A stretch of DNA of 64,000 nt, taken from Segniliparus rugosus ATCC BAA-974. GTDB taxonomy: Bacteria; Actinomycetota; Actinomycetes; Mycobacteriales; Mycobacteriaceae. A program made the position numbers and the translations under genes. The notes under the pieces are model-generated. The model did no database searches, had not been told where the DNA came from, and saw nothing but the letters and a program-made list of their open reading frames with translations. Shown one piece after another: positions 54,998 through 62,788 of the stretch. The DNA lies in contig NZ_KI391953.1 of the NCBI RefSeq assembly GCF_000185725.2, positions 1,852,750-1,916,749 on the forward strand, written 5' to 3'. Positions within the stretch are counted from its first letter, which is position 1; every line of letters begins with the position of its first letter.

Positions 54998-55377
54998 GCA
55001 TGGACGAGCAGCCGGGCGACCCGCACGCCAAGGTCTACGTGATCTCTATCGCCGCGCAGCTTTCCGGCATGCACGCGCAGACGTTGCGCACATACGACCG
55101 TATGGGTCTGGTGAGCCCCGGCCGCGCTCCGGGCGGCGGCAGGCGCTATTCGCTGCACGACGTCGAGCTGCTGCGCGAGGTTCAGCGCCTCTCGCAGGAG
55201 GAGGGCGTGAACCTCGCCGGGATCAAGCGGATCATGGAGCTGACCAAGGAAGTGCTGGAACTGCGCCGCCGCCTCGCCGAGACGGCGCAGTCGGCGAGCA
55301 CCGTCCCCCAGGGGCGTGAGATCGTGCCGTTCCCGAAGTCGACCGCCCTTGTGGTCTGGAAGCCTCGGAATCGTTAG
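54994..55377 (+). CDS. hspR: heat-shock repressor HspR
   Basis: A 127-residue MerR-type repressor: VYVISIAAQLSGMHAQTLRT, YDRMGLVSPGR and GGGRRYSLHDVELLREVQRL make the winged-helix domain, and a C-terminal helix follows. It binds HAIR sites, with DnaK as corepressor in other actinobacteria, giving feedback control of this operon. ATGA overlap with dnaJ. Confidence 0.95.
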   Translation: MSMDEQPGDPHAKVYVISIAAQLSGMHAQTLRTYDRMGLVSPGRAPGGGRRYSLHDVELLREVQRLSQEEGVNLAGIKRIMELTKEVLELRRRLAETAQSASTVPQGREIVPFPKSTALVVWKPRNR

Positions 55378-55424
55378 TTTCGGGGTCCGCGCGGGGCTTT
55401 GCCCGTTGTGGCATGATCGGCGAT

Positions 55425-56330
55425 ATGACCGAGCTGCAGAGATTCACCCTGTCGGACGAGGCTTCCGGTCTGGCCGCCGTGTTCGTGCCTGCCGCGGGCA
55501 TGATCGGCGTGTCGTTGGCCGACGGCGGGGCCGAGCTGCTGGGGCAGCGGCGGGGGCTGGAGGCGTATCTGTCCTCGGGCAAAACCATGGGGATTCCGCT
55601 GTTGCACCCGTGGGCGAACCGGCTGAGCGCGCATGACTACACGGTCTCGGGCGAGACGGTGGTGCTGTCGGACGGGGCTGCGGGGGTGCACCTCGACGGG
55701 AACGGTCTGCCGATGCACGGACTGCTGGCCGCGCGTCCGGATTGGCGGGTTCGGTCCGCCACGTCGGGCGAGCTTGTGGCGGAGTTCGACTTCGGGGCCT
55801 GTGCGGAACTGCTGGCCAGCTTCCCGTTCCCGCACCGGCTGACGCTCGCCATCGCGCTCGCCGGGCGGCGGCTGCGGATCCGAACGACGTTGACCGCCAC
55901 CTCGTCCAAGCCCGTGCCGGTGTCGTTCGGTTTTCACCCGTATCTCCGGATCCCCGGCACGGCGAGGGAGGAGTGGCGGGTCGAGTTGCCGCCGCGCCGC
56001 CGTCTGGAACTCGACGGATCCGGCATCCCCACAGGAGCGGGGAATCTCGAACCGGCGGAGGCCTTCACGCTGGGCGAGCGGCTGTTCGACGACGGCTACG
56101 ACGGGATCGCCGTCGGCTCCGTGTTCGCCGTCTCCTCGGGTGGGCGGCGGATCGAAGTCAGTTTCGACGAGGGCTACCCGTGCGCGCAGATCTTCGCCCC
56201 CGCGGGCGAGGAAGTGATCTGCTTCGAGCCGATGACGGCTCCGACCGACGCGCTGCGCAGCGGCGACCGGCTGCGGTTCGCGAGTCTCGGCGAGCCGTAC
56301 CGCGCGGAGTTCTCGATCACGGTCGGCTAG
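55425..56330 (+). CDS. aldose 1-epimerase family protein
   Basis: A 301-residue galactose-mutarotase-like enzyme: TMGIPLLHPWANRLS, PMHGLL with the first active-site His, SFGFHPYLRIPG with the second, and VICFEPMTAPTDAL with the catalytic Glu. It interconverts sugar anomers or a phosphosugar in YeaD-type members. An ATG at 55413 would add four residues. It stands alone after the hspR operon. Confidence 0.88.
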   Translation: MTELQRFTLSDEASGLAAVFVPAAGMIGVSLADGGAELLGQRRGLEAYLSSGKTMGIPLLHPWANRLSAHDYTVSGETVVLSDGAAGVHLDGNGLPMHGLLAARPDWRVRSATSGELVAEFDFGACAELLASFPFPHRLTLAIALAGRRLRIRTTLTATSSKPVPVSFGFHPYLRIPGTAREEWRVELPPRRRLELDGSGIPTGAGNLEPAEAFTLGERLFDDGYDGIAVGSVFAVSSGGRRIEVSFDEGYPCAQIFAPAGEEVICFEPMTAPTDALRSGDRLRFASLGEPYRAEFSITVG

Positions 56331-56343
56331 GAGACGAGGCGGC

Positions 56344-56637
56344 CTACGCCTGGGCGGGAAGCTCGTCCCCCTGGTCGGCGACGACCGAGGCGGCTCCCGG
56401 GGTCGGGGTGGTCGGCGGGGGCGTCTTGTCGTGCTCGGTGCTCACGAGAATCGTCGTCAGGACGATGATGACGATGACGGCGACGAGTCCGCCGATGAGC
56501 CATTTCTTCGCTTCCGCCACGCTCGCGGAAGCCGGAGCTGCAGGTTCCGGGGCATGCGGGGCGGACGGTTCCGAGCCAGGGGCAGAGGGTGTCGGCGTCG
56601 GCGCGGATGGCTGGGTCTGCTTGTACGGGTAGGTCAT
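56344..56637 (-). CDS. small single-pass membrane protein, MTYPY family
   Basis: A 97-residue protein. A Pro/Ser/Ala-rich N-terminus starting MTYPYKQTQPS, one membrane segment (WLIGGLVAVIVIIVLTTILV), and a short Pro/Thr-rich tail. Its first residues match those of the upstream frameshifted gene (MTYPYRRED), so the pair probably arose by duplication. Function is unknown. Confidence 0.7.
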   Translation of the reverse strand: MTYPYKQTQPSAPTPTPSAPGSEPSAPHAPEPAAPASASVAEAKKWLIGGLVAVIVIIVLTTILVSTEHDKTPPPTTPTPGAASVVADQGDELPAQA

Positions 56638-56647
56638 AGTGATAACC

Positions 56648-57395
56648 CTAGTTCAGCGATGCGGAGCATGAGGCGTAGCCGACCCCCCGATTCTCGGCGA
56701 TCACCTGGCCCCCGCGCAGGATGCGGCAGGCGAACACAGGCCTGGTGCCGAAGTCGAGCGGCCCGTCCTTTACCCACTCCACCGAGATGCGGACGCTGCG
56801 CGGCAGCGTGACCGTGCTCGAATGGGTGAAGGGCATGGAGTAGACGTACGACCCGCCGGACGGGGTGCCGTCGTTGAGCGACACGCGCCCGACCCGCGCC
56901 CCGCCCGACCCGCTGACCTCCAGGACGATGTCCGCTGTCGTGGGTTTGGGCGGCGCGGTGGACGTGCTCGTCGGCGGTGGCGGCGGAGGAGGAGCCGGCG
57001 TGGTCGTCTCCGGCTCGGGCGGCGGTGGCGGCGGCTCGGGATTGACCGTCCTGGTGACCGTCGTGGTCTGCGGCGGCGGGGGAGGCGGCGGCGGAGCGGG
57101 GGCAGGAGCCGCCTCGGTCGTCGTCGGCTCGGGGCGCGGGGACGGGCTCCTCCGAGGAGGAGGACTGCGAGAAGACCGGCGGGATGAGCGAGGTGCTCGA
57201 CCGGGCGGCGGGGGCCTCGTGCTTCGACGGCCAGACGAGATACGCGATGAGCCCGGCGACCGCGGCGAGGGCGACCGAGGTTCCTGCGATCAGGCCCTTC
57301 GGCGAGCCGCCCGAACTCGGCTCGGTCGGCCCTTGCGGCGGCTCGTGCGGAGCGGAGGAGGCCGGGGCGTCCTCGCGCCGGTACGGGTACGTCAT
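56648..57395 (-). pseudogene. MmpS-like membrane protein gene with a frameshift
   Basis: The 5' part (from ATG at 57395) encodes MTYPYRRED, a Pro-rich cytoplasmic stretch, a membrane segment ([20 protein letters not shown]) and [11 protein letters not shown]. The 3' part, in another frame, gives [20 protein letters not shown], further Pro/Thr repeats and a folded exported domain with two cysteines (FACRILRGGQVIAENRG, YASCSASLN) like the MmpS periplasmic domain. Removing one base in the GGGG run at 57131-57134 (plus strand) restores a single frame of about 248 residues. It is either a real +1 frameshift or a sequencing error in a homopolymer. Confidence 0.75.
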
Positions 57396-57636
57396 GTGCT
57401 CATTATCGTGGGCGATCCTGGCAGGCTTCAAGCGGCACGCTGGAGGGGGTCGTCACTGCTGGATATTGTCTCCGATAAGGGGTTGCGCAGCGCAAGGGCG
57501 CGGTTTCGGGCTGGCTGTGCGCGAATGCGTTGGCTTTGCGCGTCGAGCCCGCCCCGGCGGTCGGCGGAGCACGGGCAGCGGGGCTTCGACGGATGGGACG
57601 CGGTCCTGGCCCGACCGGTTCCATACAATTCCCCCC

Positions 57637-58236
57637 ATGGGTTTTTCTGTCGGAGTCCTGGCGTTGCAGGGCGGAGTGGCGGAGCACGCGGAAGCCGCGC
57701 GGGCGGCGGGGGCAGAGCCGGTCCTGGTGCGCAGGCCGGAGGAGCTCGCCTCGGTCGACGCGCTGATTCTGCCGGGCGGCGAGTCCACCGCGATGACGAA
57801 GCTGCTGGCCGTCACGGAGCTGGCCGAGCCGCTGGGGGAGCGGCTGAAGGGCGGGATGCCCGCGTTCGGCTCCTGCGCGGGCCTGATCCTGCTCGCCGAG
57901 GCGGTGGACCCGCCCGACGAGCGCACCCGCAATTACGGAGCCATCGACATCACCGTGCGCCGCAACGCGTTCGGCAGGCAGGTGGACTCGTTCGAGGAGG
58001 ATCTCGACGTGCCCGAGCTTGGCCCGGATCCCGCGCGCGCGGTGTTCATCCGGGCTCCGTGGGTGGTCCGGGCCGGTCCGGGGGTCCAGACGCTCGCGAC
58101 AGTGGCCTCCTCGGACGGCGCGGAGCCGAAGATAGTCGCGGCGCGGCAGGGGAATATACTGGTCACAGCGTTCCACCCGGAACTCACGGCGGACATTCGC
58201 TGGCACGCGTTGTTCTTGTCGATGGCTCGCGCTTGA
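57637..58236 (+). CDS. pdxT: pyridoxal 5'-phosphate synthase glutaminase subunit PdxT
   Basis: A 199-residue glutaminase: [25 protein letters not shown], the nucleophile Cys in [12 protein letters not shown], and the His-Glu pair in TAFHPELT. It supplies ammonia to PdxS for de novo vitamin B6 synthesis. pdxS is not in the window. The ATG at 57637 starts at the conserved N-terminus. yebC follows as in M. tuberculosis Rv2604c-Rv2603c. Confidence 0.96.
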   Translation: MGFSVGVLALQGGVAEHAEAARAAGAEPVLVRRPEELASVDALILPGGESTAMTKLLAVTELAEPLGERLKGGMPAFGSCAGLILLAEAVDPPDERTRNYGAIDITVRRNAFGRQVDSFEEDLDVPELGPDPARAVFIRAPWVVRAGPGVQTLATVASSDGAEPKIVAARQGNILVTAFHPELTADIRWHALFLSMARA

Positions 58237-58285
58237 CGCGCTGCTAGGTTGGGACCACGAAGAACGATCAAGAACTGAGGTATGT

Positions 58286-59041
58286 ATGAGCGGCCATTCC
58301 AAGTGGGCGACGACTAAGCATAAGAAAGCCGTGCTCGACGCGAAGCGGAGCAAGAATTTCGCGAAGCTGATCAAAAACGTCGAGGTCGCGGCCCGGCTCG
58401 GCGGCGGGGACCCCGACGGCAACCCGACGCTGTACGACGCCATCGTCAAAGCGCGCAAGAACTCCGTCCCGAACGACAACATCGAACGGGCGCGCAAGCG
58501 GGGCGCGGGCGAGGAAGCCGGCGGCTCGGACTGGCAGAGCCTGTTCTACGAGGGCTACGGCCCCGGCGGAACCGCGCTGTACGTGGAGTGTTTGACCGAC
58601 AACCGCAACCGCGCGGCGGGGGAGGTGCGCACCGCGCTGTCCCGCAACGGCGGCACGCTGGCTGATCCGGGCTCGGTGTCGTTCCTCTTCGCGCGCAAGG
58701 GCGTCGTCCTGGTGGAGAAGGGCAACCTCACCGAGGACGATCTGCTCGGCGTGGTCCTCGAGGCAGGAGTCGAGGAGGTCAACGACCTCGGCGACAACTT
58801 CGAAGTGCTCTCCGACCCCTCGGACTTCCCCGCCGTCCGCGACGCGCTGCGCGGCGAGAACATCGAGTACGAGTCCGCCGAGGTGGAGTTCCAGCCGCTC
58901 TCGAAAGTCGAGGTCGACCTCGAGACGGCCCGCAAGGCGCTCAAGCTGGTCGACGCGCTGGAGGACTGCGACGACGTGCAGAACGTCTTCACCAACATGG
59001 ACATCTCCGAGGAAGTGTTGGCGCAGCTCGAAGCCGAGTAG
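58286..59041 (+). CDS. yebC: YebC/PmpR-family translation/transcription factor
   Basis: A 251-residue member: [20 protein letters not shown] at the N-terminus, [15 protein letters not shown] and [20 protein letters not shown] are diagnostic. Family members have been described as DNA-binding regulators and, more recently, as factors relieving ribosome stalling at proline runs. Conserved position upstream of ruvC. Confidence 0.96.
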   Translation: MSGHSKWATTKHKKAVLDAKRSKNFAKLIKNVEVAARLGGGDPDGNPTLYDAIVKARKNSVPNDNIERARKRGAGEEAGGSDWQSLFYEGYGPGGTALYVECLTDNRNRAAGEVRTALSRNGGTLADPGSVSFLFARKGVVLVEKGNLTEDDLLGVVLEAGVEEVNDLGDNFEVLSDPSDFPAVRDALRGENIEYESAEVEFQPLSKVEVDLETARKALKLVDALEDCDDVQNVFTNMDISEEVLAQLEAE

Positions 59042-59095
59042 CCCGCGCGGCGTGTCACCGCGGCCGGGGCGCCCCCGCCCGCTATCCTTTCGAAC

Positions 59096-59665
59096 ATGCG
59101 AGTGATGGGCATCGACCCTGGGCTGACCCGATGCGGTTTGGCGTTGGTGGAGGCAGGGGCGGGCCGGAAGGTCACCGCGCTGGACGTGGACGTGTGCCGG
59201 ACCTCGCCGCAGGACTCGTTGCAGCACCGGCTGTCCCGGATCGCCGACGAGGTCGAGCATTGGCTCGACTCGCACCGTCCCGACGTGGTCGCCGTCGAGC
59301 AGGTCTTCGCCCAGCACAACGTGCGGACGGTCATGGGGGTCGCCCAGGTCTCCGGCGTGGTGGCGCTGCTCGCCGCCAGACGCTCGATCCCGGTGCGCAC
59401 GCACACCCCGAGCGAGGTGAAGGCTGCGGTGACGGGCAACGGACGCGCCGACAAAGACCAGGTGACCGCTATGGTGACCCGGATTCTGGGGCTCAAGGTG
59501 AAACCCGCGCCCGCCGACGCCGCCGATGCCCTCGCGCTTGCGATCTGCCACTGCTGGCGCGCTCCGCTCCTTGGCCGCGCGGCGGTGGCGGGCGAAGCGC
59601 GGCCGAATCGTCTGGCGGAGGCCGTCGCGCTCGCCGGGGCGCGCAAGACAGGAGGTTGGCTGTGA
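59096..59665 (+). CDS. ruvC: crossover junction endodeoxyribonuclease RuvC
   Basis: A 189-residue resolvase: [18 protein letters not shown] with the first catalytic Asp, [20 protein letters not shown] with Glu, and [15 protein letters not shown] with the final acidic residues. It cuts Holliday junctions together with RuvAB. GTGA overlap with ruvA. Confidence 0.97.
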   Translation: MRVMGIDPGLTRCGLALVEAGAGRKVTALDVDVCRTSPQDSLQHRLSRIADEVEHWLDSHRPDVVAVEQVFAQHNVRTVMGVAQVSGVVALLAARRSIPVRTHTPSEVKAAVTGNGRADKDQVTAMVTRILGLKVKPAPADAADALALAICHCWRAPLLGRAAVAGEARPNRLAEAVALAGARKTGGWL

Positions 59666-60261
59666 TCGCATCGGTCCGAGGCGAGGCCGTCGAAGTCGGG
59701 GCCGACCATGTCGTGGTCGAATGCGCTGGCCTCGGGTACCACGTCGTCGTCCTGCCCTCGACGGCGGCGATGGCGGCGCGGGGGGACGAGCTGCGGCTGG
59801 TGACCTCCTTCATCGTCCGGGAGGACGCGCAGACGCTCTACGGGTTCCCCGACCGCGAGACGCGCGACCTCTTCGACGTGCTGCGCACCGTCTCGGGAGT
59901 CGGGCCGAAGCTGGCGATGGCCGTGCTCTCGGTGCTCGAGCCCGCACAGTTGCGGCGGGCGATCGGCGAGGGGGACCTCGCCGCGCTCACCCGAGTCCCC
60001 GGCGTCGGCAAGCGCGTCGCGGAGCGGCTGGCGCTGGAGCTGAAAGAGAAGGTCGGCGTCGGTGTCGGCGCGACGGGGAAACCGGGGGCTCCGGAGGGGA
60101 GCGCGCTGGTGCGCCAGCAGGTGGTGGACGGGCTGGTCGGCCTCGGCTTCGCCCTCAAACCCGCCGAATCCGCGGCGGACTCCGTCCTCGCCGAGGACCA
60201 GGACGCGAGCGCTGCGGTCGCGTTGCGCGGCGCGCTGGCGATCCTGGGGAAGAATAGGTGA
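59662..60261 (+). CDS. ruvA: Holliday junction branch migration protein RuvA
   Basis: A 199-residue junction-binding subunit: [17 protein letters not shown] OB fold (GTG start), two helix-hairpin-helix motifs ([35 protein letters not shown]) and the C-terminal RuvB-binding domain. GTGA overlaps with both neighbours. Confidence 0.96.
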   Translation: MIASVRGEAVEVGADHVVVECAGLGYHVVVLPSTAAMAARGDELRLVTSFIVREDAQTLYGFPDRETRDLFDVLRTVSGVGPKLAMAVLSVLEPAQLRRAIGEGDLAALTRVPGVGKRVAERLALELKEKVGVGVGATGKPGAPEGSALVRQQVVDGLVGLGFALKPAESAADSVLAEDQDASAAVALRGALAILGKNR

Positions 60262-61321
60262 GCGTGACCACCGATCCAGAGCGTTCTGCGGACTTGGACC
60301 GCGCGGTGCGGCCGGAGGCGGCCGTCGGCGAGGCCGAGCTGGACGCGAGCCTGCGCCCGCGCGCTTTGGACGACTTCATCGGCCAGCCCAAGGTCCGCGA
60401 GCAACTGCGCCTTCTGCTCCAAGGCGCGAAATCCAGGGGCGCGGTCCCCGACCATGTGCTGTTCTCCGGGCCGCCAGGCCTCGGCAAGACCTCGCTCGCC
60501 ATGATCGTGGCGGGCGAGCTCGGCGCGGCGCTGCGGATGACCTCCGGCCCGGCGCTGGAGCGCGCGGGGGATCTGGCCGCGCTCTTGTCGAACCTCGTGG
60601 AGGGCGACGTGCTGTTCATCGACGAGATCCATCGGATGGCGCGTCCCGCCGAAGAGATGCTTTACCTCGCGATGGAGGACTTCCGTGTGGACGTGGTCGT
60701 CGGCAAAGGGCCAGGCGCGATGGCGATCCCGCTCACGCTCGCGCCGTTCACGCTCGTCGGCGCGACCACCCGCACGGGGGCGCTCACCAACCCGCTCCGC
60801 GACCGGTTCGGCTTCGTGGGCCACATGGAGTTCTACACCCCCGAAGAGCTGTCGCAGGTGCTGGCGCGTTCGGCGAAGATCTTAGGAGTGGAGCTCGACG
60901 CGGAGGCGGCGATCGAGATCGCGAGCCGGTCGAGGGGCACGCCCCGGATCGCGAACCGGCTGCTGCGCCGCGTGCGCGACTACGCGCAGGTGCGAGGGGA
61001 CGGCTTCGTGGACTTGGCGGCGGCCCAGGCGGCCCTGCAGATCTTCGACGTGGACGAGCTCGGCTTGGACCGATTGGACCGCGCGGTGCTCTCGGCCTTG
61101 GTCAGCGGGCACGGCGGGGGCCGGTGGGCGTCTCGACGCTCGCGGTCGCCGTCGGCGAGGAGCCTGCGACCGTCGCCGAGGTCTGCGAGCCGTTCTTAGT
61201 GCGCGCCGGCCTGGTCGCGCGCACCCCGCGCGGGCGGGTGGCGACCCAGGCGGGCTGGGCGCATCTGGGGTTGAAACCGCCGACGGAGCAGCACGCAGCG
61301 TTGCTTTGGGAGGATGACTAG
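60258..61321 (+). pseudogene. ruvB: RuvB branch migration ATPase, frameshifted in this sequence
   Basis: Frame 1 gives residues 1-287: [15 protein letters not shown] (Walker A), [11 protein letters not shown] (Walker B), [18 protein letters not shown] (sensor 1) and [20 protein letters not shown] (sensor 2). It then breaks at SGHGGG. The conserved end of RuvB ([42 protein letters not shown]) continues in another frame to the stop at 61321. One added G in the G-run 61116-61120 rebuilds an intact protein of about 354 residues. Because RuvB is nearly universal, a base-call or assembly error is the likelier cause; as written, the product would lose the DNA-binding winged helix. Confidence 0.9.
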
Positions 61322-61345
61322 CCTGAGGTGCTATCCTGCTCTCCC

Positions 61346-61783
61346 GTGGCTGAATTGACTGATCCCCGGGTGGCGGCGTTCCTCTCAGAGGGCGATCGCA
61401 ACGGAAAACTGAGTTACTTGCGCGAGGACCGCAGGCCTGCGGTCGTCCCGGTGTGGTTTGTGGTGGACAACGGCGAAATCGTGTTCTTCACCGGTCGGGA
61501 ATCGCCGAAGGCGAAGGCGTTCGCGGAGGATCCGCGCGTCGCGTTCCTCGTGGACGACGGATGCCCGCCCTACTCGTACGTCTCGATCACCGGCGTGGTG
61601 GCCAAGAGCGCGGAGCCGGAGCGTTTCGACGAGCTTCTGGCCAAGCTGGTGGCGCGGTACACCCCGCAGGAAGACTTCGAGAAGACGTTGCAGTTCTTCA
61701 AAGGGCAGGACGAGGCGCTGTACCGGATCCGCGCGACGCAGGTGCAGGCGAAGTTCGACCTCATGAACGCCCTCCCGGTCTAA
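61346..61783 (+). CDS. PPOX-class flavin/F420-dependent oxidoreductase
   Basis: A 145-residue split-barrel protein of the pyridoxamine-phosphate-oxidase-like class: AAFLSEGDRNGKLSYLREDR, PVWFVVDNGEIVFFTGRESP and VAFLVDDGCPPYSYVSITG. In mycobacteria such proteins (for example Rv1155-like) use F420 or FMN. The GTG at 61346 gives the usual N-terminus. The substrate is not predictable. It lies between ruvB and yajC. Confidence 0.85.
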   Translation: MAELTDPRVAAFLSEGDRNGKLSYLREDRRPAVVPVWFVVDNGEIVFFTGRESPKAKAFAEDPRVAFLVDDGCPPYSYVSITGVVAKSAEPERFDELLAKLVARYTPQEDFEKTLQFFKGQDEALYRIRATQVQAKFDLMNALPV

Positions 61784-61827
61784 GGCTCGCGAAAACCTGA
61801 GGCGAAGCCTCGAGGAAGGATGACACT

Positions 61828-62157
61828 GTGCAGCAAATGCTGCCGTTGATCGGGCTCGGCGCCCTGATGTTCCTGTTCATGTGGTGGCAGGGCCGTTCGC
61901 GGAACAGGGCGCTCGAACAGCTCCAGGCGTTCCACGACTCCCTTGTGGCGGGCGACCGGGTGGTCACGACGTCCGGGCTGCGCGGTTCGGTGCGCGAGGT
62001 GCGGGATCAGACCATCCTCTTGGAGATCGCGACCGGCGTGGTGACGGAGTGGACCAAGATCGCGGTGCGGGAGAAGGCTGAGGAGCCGGAAGCCGAGGCG
62101 GACGCCGTGGAGGCCGAGACAGCCTCGCCAGAGGAGAGCGGGCCGGATCGTGCGTAA
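61828..62157 (+). CDS. yajC: preprotein translocase accessory protein YajC
   Basis: A 109-residue membrane protein with one N-terminal membrane segment (LPLIGLGALMFLFMWWQGRS), the conserved core LVAGDRVVTTSGLRGSVREV and an acidic tail. It associates with SecDF. GTG start with GAGGAAGG upstream. The next gene begins inside its 3' end (8-base overlap). Confidence 0.93.
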   Translation: MQQMLPLIGLGALMFLFMWWQGRSRNRALEQLQAFHDSLVAGDRVVTTSGLRGSVREVRDQTILLEIATGVVTEWTKIAVREKAEEPEAEADAVEAETASPEESGPDRA

Positions 62158-62788
62158 CGGTTTGCTCGGCGCGCTCGTGGTGGCTGCTGGGGCCTGCGCG
62201 CTCTCGGCGGTTCCCGCGCAGGCGGAGCCCGCTTCCCGGTTCCAGGTCCGCCCGGTGGCGAAGAACGGAGCCGGGCTGAGCGACGCGAAAGGCAATATGG
62301 CGTTCTCCCGCGCGAGCTACCCCAAATTCTTCGCCGCGTACCCGACTGTGCCGTCGCAGCAGGCCAGGCAGGCCGCCGCGCTCCTCTCCGAGGAGCAGAC
62401 CGCCCAGTCCGGGGCGCTCGTCGCCGGGGCGGAGGGCCTGGACTGCGCGAAGGCGGACCCGTTGGGCGGCAAGGACGACCCGAAACTGCCGCTGGTGGCC
62501 TGCTCTTCGGACGCTGGAACGAAGTACGTGCTCAAGCCCGCCATCATCGACGGAGCGCAGGTCTCCTGCGTGGTCGCGGGCTCCGGAGCTGACCTTGTCT
62601 TCTCCCCCCAGGCGCAAAGCGCCTGGTCGCAGTACACATCAAAAAACGCGGGCACGCTCGCCGCTGTCGTCGTGGACTCGAAAGTGGTCGCGACGATCGA
62701 GGTGAACGGGCCGACCCCGTTCACCGTGCGGCTGGCCTCACAGGACGCGAGCCCGCTGGTCCAAGCGCTCGGAGGATGTCATGCCTAG
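62150..62788 (+). CDS. exported SecD periplasmic-domain-like paralogue
   Basis: A 212-residue protein with a signal peptide (LLGALVVAAGACALSAVPAQ, cleavage near residue 25) and no later membrane segment. RFQVRPVAKNG (residues 30-40) and GLDCAKADPLGGKDDPKLPL (97 onward), then LKPAIIDGAQVS and AWSQYTSKNAG, match RLYIRPVAK, LDCSKPDPLRGNDDPKLPL, LEPSIIDGQEIS and IWSKYTEGHVG of SecD encoded right downstream. It looks like a partial tandem duplicate of secD (P1 region) that became a separate exported protein. Role unknown; it may bind SecD partners or substrates. Confidence 0.8.
   Translation: MRNGLLGALVVAAGACALSAVPAQAEPASRFQVRPVAKNGAGLSDAKGNMAFSRASYPKFFAAYPTVPSQQARQAAALLSEEQTAQSGALVAGAEGLDCAKADPLGGKDDPKLPLVACSSDAGTKYVLKPAIIDGAQVSCVVAGSGADLVFSPQAQSAWSQYTSKNAGTLAAVVVDSKVVATIEVNGPTPFTVRLASQDASPLVQALGGCHA

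Noticed and set aside
57131..57134. Programmed ribosomal frameshift in the MmpS-like gene
   Set aside because: No slippery heptamer with downstream pseudoknot was evident, and a similar homopolymer indel in ruvB nearby makes a sequencing error or mutation simpler.
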